Under the pieces are notes generated by a model. The model saw only the letters and a program-made list of their open reading frames with translations. It did not search any database and was not told where the DNA came from. Position numbers and translations under genes: made by a program. Shown here piece after piece: positions 58,045 to 64,000 of a stretch of 64,000 bases of DNA; positions within the stretch are counted from its first letter, which is position 1, and every line of letters starts with the position of its first letter. Origin of the DNA: Nocardioides sp. 503 (GTDB lineage Bacteria > Actinomycetota > Actinomycetes > Propionibacteriales > Nocardioidaceae); contig NZ_SPUI01000004.1 in NCBI RefSeq assembly GCF_004522095.1, positions 620,001 through 684,000 of the forward strand, in the 5' to 3' direction.

Positions 58045-59249
58045 CCACGATGACGCCGTCGCCGACGACGGGCACGCCCGACCCGATCGACCCGGCGACC
58101 GGCACCGCCGTGCCGCAGACCCACCTGCCGGCGTACGACGACGACGCGCCGCCCCCGCTGCCGCGCCCCGGCCTGGGCAAGCCGAGCCCCGACGAGCGGT
58201 TCGCGCTGATCGGCTCCTGGGTGGCCGGCGCCGCCCTGGCGTGGTTGCTCACCCAGCGCCTGCTGCCGCTCGCCGGGCTGCCGTGGTTCCTCATCTCGTG
58301 GTTCGTGGTCGGGCTCGTGGTGACGGGCGTGACCGCCGGGATCACGGGCGGCATGACCGAGGTCAAGGACCGCGTCGCCGCCGGGGTCATCACCGGCGCG
58401 GCGCTGGTCACCGGCGCCGCCCTCGTCAGCACGGTCGTCTTCGTGACCATGCGGGGCTGGCGCGCCGCGCTGAACCTCAACTTCTACACCTCCGACATGA
58501 GCGGGGTCGGCCCCAAGGACAACTTCGACAAGGGCGGCATCCTGCACGCGATCACCGGCTCGGGCATCGAGCTGGGCATCGCCCTGCTGATCACCCTGCC
58601 GCTGGGCATCGGGACCGCGGTCTTCATGACCGAGGTCGGCGGCAAGTTCGCCACCGTCGTGCGCACGGTCGTCGAGGCCATGACCGCGCTGCCCTCGATC
58701 GTGGCCGGCCTGTTCATCTACACGGTCCTGATCGTGGCGCTCGGCTTCCCGCGCTCGGGGCTCGCCGCCTCGCTCGCCATCGCGGTGATGATGCTGCCGA
58801 TCATCGCGCGCGCCGCCGACGTCGTGCTGCGCGTCGTGCCCGGCGGCCTGCGCGAGGCCAGCCTGGCCCTCGGCTCCAGCCGCTGGCGGACCGTCTGGCA
58901 CGTCGTGCTGCCGACGGCCCGCCCCGGTCTCGCGACCGCGGTGATCCTCGGCATCGCCCGCGGCGTCGGCGAGACCAGCCCGGTCCTGCTCACGTCGGGC
59001 GCCGCGGCGTTCACCGTCACCGGCCCCACCGACGGCGTCATGAACTCGCTGCCGCTCTTCATCTACACCAACGTCCGCAGCGGCGAGCCGCAGGCGATCG
59101 CCCGCGCGTTCGGCGCGGCCACCGTGCTCCTCGCGCTGGTGCTCGTGCTGTTCGTCGTGGCCCGCCTGCTGGCCCGCCCCCGTGGCAACCGACCCACCCT
59201 CCGTGCCCGGCTCGCCGGCGCACTCGCCCCGAATCGAGCCGCCCGGTGA
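58041..59249 (+). CDS. pstA: Phosphate ABC transporter permease PstA, cassette B
   Basis: A 402-residue PstA paralogue. A Pro/Thr/Asp-rich cytoplasmic N-terminus (about 50 residues) and extra hydrophobic segments precede the core. The core has GGILHAITGSGIELGIALLI, VVEAMTALPSIVAGLFIY, GGLREASLALGSSRW and VGETSPVLLTSGAA. It is overlapped by ATGA with pstC and by GTGA with the next gene, exactly as in cassette A. Confidence 0.92.
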   Translation: MTTMTPSPTTGTPDPIDPATGTAVPQTHLPAYDDDAPPPLPRPGLGKPSPDERFALIGSWVAGAALAWLLTQRLLPLAGLPWFLISWFVVGLVVTGVTAGITGGMTEVKDRVAAGVITGAALVTGAALVSTVVFVTMRGWRAALNLNFYTSDMSGVGPKDNFDKGGILHAITGSGIELGIALLITLPLGIGTAVFMTEVGGKFATVVRTVVEAMTALPSIVAGLFIYTVLIVALGFPRSGLAASLAIAVMMLPIIARAADVVLRVVPGGLREASLALGSSRWRTVWHVVLPTARPGLATAVILGIARGVGETSPVLLTSGAAAFTVTGPTDGVMNSLPLFIYTNVRSGEPQAIARAFGAATVLLALVLVLFVVARLLARPRGNRPTLRARLAGALAPNRAAR

Positions 59250-60850
59250 ACCGCCTCCACGCCCGCCTCCTCCTGAGCCTCCTGCTCTCCCTGAGCTGCG
59301 TGCTCGCGATGCCCGGGGCGTCGCACGCCACGGTCTACGCGCAGATCGAGGGGACCGGCTCGACCTGGTCGCAGCTGATCGTCGAGCAGTGGATCGCCGA
59401 CGTCGACGCCAATGGCATGAAGGTCGTCTACACCGGTGGCGGCTCCTCGAAGGGCCGCAAGGACTTCTCGCAGAAGAGCACGGACTTCGCGATCTCGGAG
59501 ATCCCCTACCAGGGCACCGACGAGCAGGGCAACGCCGACACCAGCAACGGCCGCGAGTACTCCTACCTGCCGATCGTCGCCGGCGGCACGGCGTTCACCT
59601 ACCAGCTCAAGATCGGCAAGAAGCCGGTGCGCAACCTGCGGCTGTCGGGGGAGACGATCGCGAAGATCTTCACGAACAAGATCACCAACTGGAGCGACCC
59701 GGCGATCACGAAGGACAACAACGGTCGAGCGCTCCCGTCGCTGGACATCACCCCCGTGGTCCGCGCGGACGGCTCCGGCACCACGGCGCAGTTCACGACC
59801 TGGATGGACAAGGAGTTCCCCAGCGTCTGGCGCCCCTTCTTCGGCCGCTCCGGGCTGACGTCGTACTACCCGCGCAAGGGTCGCGCGATCGCCCAGGCCG
59901 GCTCGGACCAGGTGATGAACACGATCTCGGGCTTCGCCGGCAACGGCACGATCGGGTACGTCGAGTACTCCTACCCGGTCAACAAGGACTACCCGGTCGT
60001 CAAGGTGCTCAACAAGGCCGGCTACTTCGTGGAGCCCACCGACTACAACGTCGCGGTCGCGCTGACGAAGGCCAAGATCAACCGCGACAAGAGCTCGGCG
60101 CTCTACCTGACCCAGATCCTGGACGGGGTCTACCGCAACGCCGACCCGCGGGCCTATCCCGTCTCCTCCTACTCCTACATGATCATCCCCACCGGCAAGA
60201 CGGACTCGCGGATGACCACGGCCAAGCGTCAGACGCTCGCCGACTTCCTCTACTACTCGCTGTGCTCGGGGCAGACCAAGGCCGGCGACTTCGGCTACTC
60301 GCCGCTGCCGGTCAACCTGGTCCAGGCGGGGTTCGAGCAGATCGGGAAGCTCAAGAAGGCAGACCCGGCGGTCAACCTGACCAACCGCGACGTCCGCAGC
60401 TGCAACAACCCGACGTTCGACGGCAAGAACCTCAACAAGAACCGGCTGGCCGAGGTCGCCCCGCAGCCCGCGGCGTGCGACAAGACCGGTGCGGGACCCT
60501 GCGGCACGGAGACCGGCCAGAACAAGCCGTCCACCGACGGGGGCGGGGCGGCGACGCCCGACGCGGGCGGCGCGGCCGCACCCGGGGGCGGAGGTGCAGC
60601 GGCGCCGGCGGCACCCGGCGGCGCAGCGCCCGCCGTGGACCCGGCGACCGGCGAGGTCGCCGCCCCCACCGGCGAGGCCGCGACGGCCGAGGAGGTCTAC
60701 GCCAACCCCACCGAGCTGGCCGCCGAGCGACCCATCGACAGCAAGACGTTCGGCTGGCTGGCCGCCGTGCTCGCCGTGGGCGTCGTCGTGCTCCCCGGCG
60801 TCTACGCCGCCTCGCTGCGCCGCCGTCGCCGCCCGGGCGGTGCCCGATGA
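59246..60850 (+). CDS. pstS: PstS-like phosphate-binding protein with C-terminal membrane anchor, cassette B
   Basis: A 534-residue PstS paralogue. The signal peptide ends about GASHATVYA. The ligand loop VVRADGSGTTAQFTTW (about 171-186) keeps the canonical DGSGTT, unlike cassette A. LSGETIAKIFTNKITNWSDP and GYSPLPVNLVQ are also present. A Gly/Ala/Pro-rich linker precedes a membrane helix (about 502-524) and an Arg-rich tail. It has no lipobox. It is the better candidate of the two for true phosphate binding. Confidence 0.9.
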   Translation: MNRLHARLLLSLLLSLSCVLAMPGASHATVYAQIEGTGSTWSQLIVEQWIADVDANGMKVVYTGGGSSKGRKDFSQKSTDFAISEIPYQGTDEQGNADTSNGREYSYLPIVAGGTAFTYQLKIGKKPVRNLRLSGETIAKIFTNKITNWSDPAITKDNNGRALPSLDITPVVRADGSGTTAQFTTWMDKEFPSVWRPFFGRSGLTSYYPRKGRAIAQAGSDQVMNTISGFAGNGTIGYVEYSYPVNKDYPVVKVLNKAGYFVEPTDYNVAVALTKAKINRDKSSALYLTQILDGVYRNADPRAYPVSSYSYMIIPTGKTDSRMTTAKRQTLADFLYYSLCSGQTKAGDFGYSPLPVNLVQAGFEQIGKLKKADPAVNLTNRDVRSCNNPTFDGKNLNKNRLAEVAPQPAACDKTGAGPCGTETGQNKPSTDGGGAATPDAGGAAAPGGGGAAAPAAPGGAAPAVDPATGEVAAPTGEAATAEEVYANPTELAAERPIDSKTFGWLAAVLAVGVVVLPGVYAASLRRRRRPGGAR

Positions 60851-63459
60851 GCCGCCCCATGAGCCGACTGCGTCGGCGCAGCGTGCGTCCGGTCGTCGCC
60901 ACGGCCCTGGCCGTGCTCGTGTCGGTGCTGGTGGCCGGCCTGGTCGCCTGGGTCCCGGCCGAGGCCAACGGCCCGGCTCCCGCCGCCGCGCCGGGCGGTG
61001 CGGCGTACTCGAAGACCAAGGCGCTCACCCGGGTCCTCACCAACGCCGACGGCACGACGTACTCCTTCCCGACCAACAACGTCACCGTCACCGCCGACCA
61101 GACGCGCAACCTGCGGGGGCGTCAGCGGATCCTCATCGAGTGGAAGGGAGCGCAGCCCAGCGGCGGCCGCGCGAGCAACCCGTACGGCGAGAACGGTCTC
61201 CAGCAGGAGTACCCCGTCGTCGTCATGCAGTGCCGCGGGGTGGACGACCCCTCGCTGCCGAAGGCCAAGCAGCTGCGGCCGGAGACCTGCTGGACGGCGT
61301 CGGTGGCGCAGCGCTCCCAGATCACCCGCTCGGAGAGCGAGGCGTCCTGGGTGCACGACCTCAACGCCGCCGCGGCCGACAAGGAGCGGGTGTCCGGCAT
61401 GACGCCGCTCCCCACCGCGGCCGAGTGCCCGACGGCCGACATTGCGCCGTTCTACACGCGCCTGACGCCGTTCGTCTCGGCGAAGGGCAAGGTGCACCCC
61501 GCGTGCGACGCCGACCACATGCCTCCCGAGGCGGCGGTGGGCTCGGCGTTCCCGCCCAACGAGATCGCGGCGTTCACCGACACCTCCGGCAACGGTTCCG
61601 TGCAGTTCGAGGTGCGCAGCGACATCGAGAACGAGTCGCTCGGATGCAACGACAAGGTGGACTGCTCGGTCGTCGTCATCCCGATCAACGGCCTCAGCTG
61701 CGACAAGCCGTCCACGCCCGCCAGCAACGCCGACAAGGCCTGCCGCAAGGGTGGCCGGTTCGAGCCCGGCTCCAGCAACTTCTCCAACGAGGGCGTCGAC
61801 CAGGCGGTCTCCCCGGCGCTGTGGTGGTCGGCGTCGAACTGGAAGAACCGGTTCTCCATCCCGGTCACGTTCGGCCTCCCGCCGGGGGTGTGCGACGTCC
61901 TCGACCCGCGCTCCCCGACCGGGTTCTACGGCTCGGAGCTGCTGGCGCAGGCGGCGCTGCAGTGGGCGCCGGCGTACTGCCTGAACAAGAAGCGCTTCAA
62001 GTTCCAGCACAACCGGACCTCCGACGAGGCCGGCTTCCGGCTGATGGAGTCGGGCAGGGCCCCGGCGGCCGTCGTGTCCAGCGCCCACGAGCGGCGCAGC
62101 GAGGACCCGGTGGGCTACGCGCCGACCGCGGTCACGGGCTTCTCCGTGGGCTACGTCGTCGACCGGCCCGACAACGCGGGTGAGTTCACCTCGCTGCGGC
62201 TCAACGCCCGGCTGCTGGCCAAGCTCATGACGCAGTCCTACCTGGGATCCGACCTCGGTCGGGGACACCCCGGCATCGGCGACAACCCGCTCGCGATCAT
62301 GAGCGACCCGGAGTTCGTGAGGCTGAACAAGGGACTGAGCCAGAACGTCCAGGAGGTCGGGGCGACCCTGCTCTCGCTCTCGGAGTCCTCCGACGTGGTC
62401 GAGCAGGTCACCGACTACATCGCCCACGACAAGGCCGCGATGAGCTTCGTCAACGGCAAGCCCGACCCGTGGGGCATGCGCGTCAACCCGGCCTACAAGA
62501 GGATCAAGCTCCCCACCTCCAGCTGGCCGCTGCTCGACTCCTACATCCCCGAGACCGAGAACACCTGCCGTCAGAAGAACCCGGCCGTCTACTTCACCCA
62601 GCTGGCCGCGCCGGTCACGACGCTGCGCAAGATCGCGGAGGCCCTCCTGGACGCGTGGCCCAACGTGCAGACGCGGTGTGAGTACGACGTCGCGACGGAC
62701 TCCTACAAGCTCGGCCGCGTCGACCGCCAGTCCTACGGATCGCGCTTCATGCTGGGCATCGTCAGCCTGGGCGACGCCGAGCGCTTCGGCCTCCGGTCGG
62801 CAGCGCTCGAGACCAAGAGCGGCCGGTACGTCACCCCCACCGAGGGGTCCATCGCCGCGGCGGTCTCGCTCACGGACCAGAAGGGCAAGCTCGACCCGTT
62901 CGTGCTCGACCAGGCGGACGTCCGGCGGTCGGCTCGTGCCTATCCCGGAGCGATGGTGGTCTACACGGCGGCGCGGCTGCGCGGCATGGACGAGGACGAC
63001 GCGAAGAAGGTCGCCCAGTTCATCCGGGTGTCCACCTCCGAGGGTCAGCGCCAGGGGACGGGCAACGGGGAGCTGCCGGAGGGCTACCTGCCGATCCGGG
63101 CCAAGGGCGTCACCGCCAAGCTGTACGACGCCGCCCAGCGTGTCGCCGACGCGGTGGAGAAGCAGACCCCTGCCCGCGAGCCGAGTGCCGAGCCGACCGC
63201 GGGGGCGAGCACCGGGGGCGGTGGCGGCACCGTCGAGCCTCCCGCCGCACCCGGCGCCGGGGCCCCGTCCGCAGCGGTCCCGTCGGCGGCGCCGACCGCG
63301 ACCGGTCCTGCCGAGCCGGTCGCCACCGATCCGACGACGGCCATGAGCTCGCCGATGGCGGGACGGCTGATGCCGTTCCTCCTCGTCCTGGCGCTGCTCG
63401 GTGGGCTGGTGGGCAGCGGGATCCGGTTCTTCGTCCGCCCCCCGCGGCGGCAGCCGTGA
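60847..63459 (+). CDS. Giant surface protein with PstS-like C-terminal half, cassette B
   Basis: An 870-residue paralogue of the protein at 48643. A signal segment (about 1-40) precedes the N-terminal domain, which keeps QEYPVVVMQCRG and the ETCW cysteine. The binding-like half has LNARLLAKLMTQSYLG, HPGIGDNPLAIMSDPEF, KPDPWGMRVNPAY and GNGELPEGYLPIRA. A Ser/Pro/Ala linker is followed by one membrane helix (about 842-862) and a short Arg-rich tail. The PDPWGMxVNxAY motif is identical in both paralogues and may mark this family. No known function. Confidence 0.82.
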   Translation: MSRPMSRLRRRSVRPVVATALAVLVSVLVAGLVAWVPAEANGPAPAAAPGGAAYSKTKALTRVLTNADGTTYSFPTNNVTVTADQTRNLRGRQRILIEWKGAQPSGGRASNPYGENGLQQEYPVVVMQCRGVDDPSLPKAKQLRPETCWTASVAQRSQITRSESEASWVHDLNAAAADKERVSGMTPLPTAAECPTADIAPFYTRLTPFVSAKGKVHPACDADHMPPEAAVGSAFPPNEIAAFTDTSGNGSVQFEVRSDIENESLGCNDKVDCSVVVIPINGLSCDKPSTPASNADKACRKGGRFEPGSSNFSNEGVDQAVSPALWWSASNWKNRFSIPVTFGLPPGVCDVLDPRSPTGFYGSELLAQAALQWAPAYCLNKKRFKFQHNRTSDEAGFRLMESGRAPAAVVSSAHERRSEDPVGYAPTAVTGFSVGYVVDRPDNAGEFTSLRLNARLLAKLMTQSYLGSDLGRGHPGIGDNPLAIMSDPEFVRLNKGLSQNVQEVGATLLSLSESSDVVEQVTDYIAHDKAAMSFVNGKPDPWGMRVNPAYKRIKLPTSSWPLLDSYIPETENTCRQKNPAVYFTQLAAPVTTLRKIAEALLDAWPNVQTRCEYDVATDSYKLGRVDRQSYGSRFMLGIVSLGDAERFGLRSAALETKSGRYVTPTEGSIAAAVSLTDQKGKLDPFVLDQADVRRSARAYPGAMVVYTAARLRGMDEDDAKKVAQFIRVSTSEGQRQGTGNGELPEGYLPIRAKGVTAKLYDAAQRVADAVEKQTPAREPSAEPTAGASTGGGGGTVEPPAAPGAGAPSAAVPSAAPTATGPAEPVATDPTTAMSSPMAGRLMPFLLVLALLGGLVGSGIRFFVRPPRRQP

Positions 63460-64000
63460 CCGCCACGCTCCCGGACGCCGACGTGAACGACTCGCGCCCG
63501 CCCGCCGTACCGCCGCGCGGGCGCACCCCACGTCCGCAGAAGCCACCGAAGCCGCCGCGGGCGCCCCGTGCGCCGATGGCGGGGGAGGAGACGGCACTCA
63601 CCGTCTCCACCGCCTTCATCATGCTGGCGATCGTCTGCACCTGGGTGGTCGCGCAGCTGCTGGTGCTGGGCGGCGTCTCCCAGGACCGGGCGCAGGCGCT
63701 GCTCTACGACGACTTCCGCCAGCAGCTGGCCGGGGCGACCGCGCCCACCGGTCCGGTGGTGCCCGCCGGCGACCCCGTGGCCGTGGTCACGGCCGAGGGG
63801 ATCGGGCTCGAGCAGGTCGTGGTCGAGGGGACGGCGAGCGGCGACACCCTGGCCGGGCCCGGTCACCTGCGCAACACGGTCCTGCCCGGGCAGGCCGGCA
63901 CGTCGGTGCTGATGGGCCGCTCCTCGACGTACGGCGGACCATTCGGCGACCTCGACGAGCTCGGCGCCGGCGACACGATCACGGTGGTGGGCGCCCAGGG
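63456..64000 (+). CDS. Sortase-like membrane protein lacking the catalytic histidine (partial)
   Basis: The first 181 residues, cut by the window end. A Pro/Lys-rich tail (1-45), a membrane helix (about 50-72) and a sortase-like domain: VVVEGTASGDTLAGPGHLRN, TVLPGQAGTSVLMG and RSSTYGGPFGDLDELGAGD. The GH of class E sortases, kept as His141 in the cassette A protein, is Arg155 here. The cysteine region lies beyond the window. GTG 63456 overlaps the giant protein's stop as GTGA. Its start and order match cassette A. Confidence 0.82.
   Translation, partial: MTATLPDADVNDSRPPAVPPRGRTPRPQKPPKPPRAPRAPMAGEETALTVSTAFIMLAIVCTWVVAQLLVLGGVSQDRAQALLYDDFRQQLAGATAPTGPVVPAGDPVAVVTAEGIGLEQVVVEGTASGDTLAGPGHLRNTVLPGQAGTSVLMGRSSTYGGPFGDLDELGAGDTITVVGAQ

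Overview
This window is a very GC-rich, densely coding actinobacterial chromosome segment, most likely Nocardioides or a close relative in Nocardioidaceae. That placement is inferred. It rests on strong GC3 codon bias, frequent GTG/TTG starts and leaderless -10 boxes, a DUF3000-RNase D pair, coproporphyrin-route haem genes (hemE, hemY/cgoX, hemQ/chdC), a KstR-type operator at a steroid dehydrogenase, and short palindromic intergenic repeats of the kind I associate with Nocardioides. I see no rRNA, transposase, integrase, prophage or CRISPR array.

Layout. 0-13.8 kb: the 3' end of an unknown gene, a 3-ketosteroid dehydrogenase-like flavoprotein under a KstR-like box, a secreted Ig-like protein, hrpA, an unknown gene, a candidate structured RNA, a PemK/MazF-like protein, a solute-binding lipoprotein, the DUF3000-RNase D operon, hemE and a YdcF-like gene. 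13.5-16.2 kb: an ECF sigma factor with its membrane partner, lying between an intact ydcF-like gene and a decayed copy of that gene's 3' end. Around it are gene fragments, palindromic hairpins and a 93-bp tandem repeat, which look like a recombination scar. 16.2-24 kb: an NYN-LOTUS protein, a DUF4349 lipoprotein, a LysR regulator divergent from an ssuD-like sulfonate monooxygenase operon with two flavin reductases, hemY-hemQ and msrB. 24-30 kb: a DesA3-like desaturase operon with its ferredoxin reductase, then a LigD-type polymerase, an ATP-dependent DNA ligase and an unknown gene. 30-32.5 kb: a cytidylyltransferase, a LicD-methyltransferase fusion, a small coiled-coil protein and an atypical tRNA-Gln(UUG)-like gene. 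32.6-37 kb: secreted beta-propeller and ScyD/ScyE proteins and a TrmB/HTH regulator. 37-44.6 kb: glmU, prs, a three-gene ABC-2 exporter, rplY with an attenuator-like leader, pth and a cysQ-like phosphatase.

44.7-64 kb is the most remarkable part. It is a 19-kb phosphate-uptake-like surface island built from two paralogous five-gene cassettes (PstC - PstA - PstS-like with C-terminal membrane anchor - 870-958 residue secreted protein with a PstS-like C-terminal half - sortase-like membrane protein). Every junction within each cassette is a 4-nt ATGA/GTGA overlap. Between the cassettes are three further secreted proteins (one with a third type of binding-protein-like fold) and one pstB, the only ATPase gene in the island within the window. 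Both sortase-like proteins lack a catalytic residue: Cys to Ala in the first, His to Arg in the second. They therefore look like pseudosortases. PhoP-box-like direct repeats precede the second cassette. I infer a phosphate-regulated, membrane-tethered surface assembly that feeds a Pst transporter.
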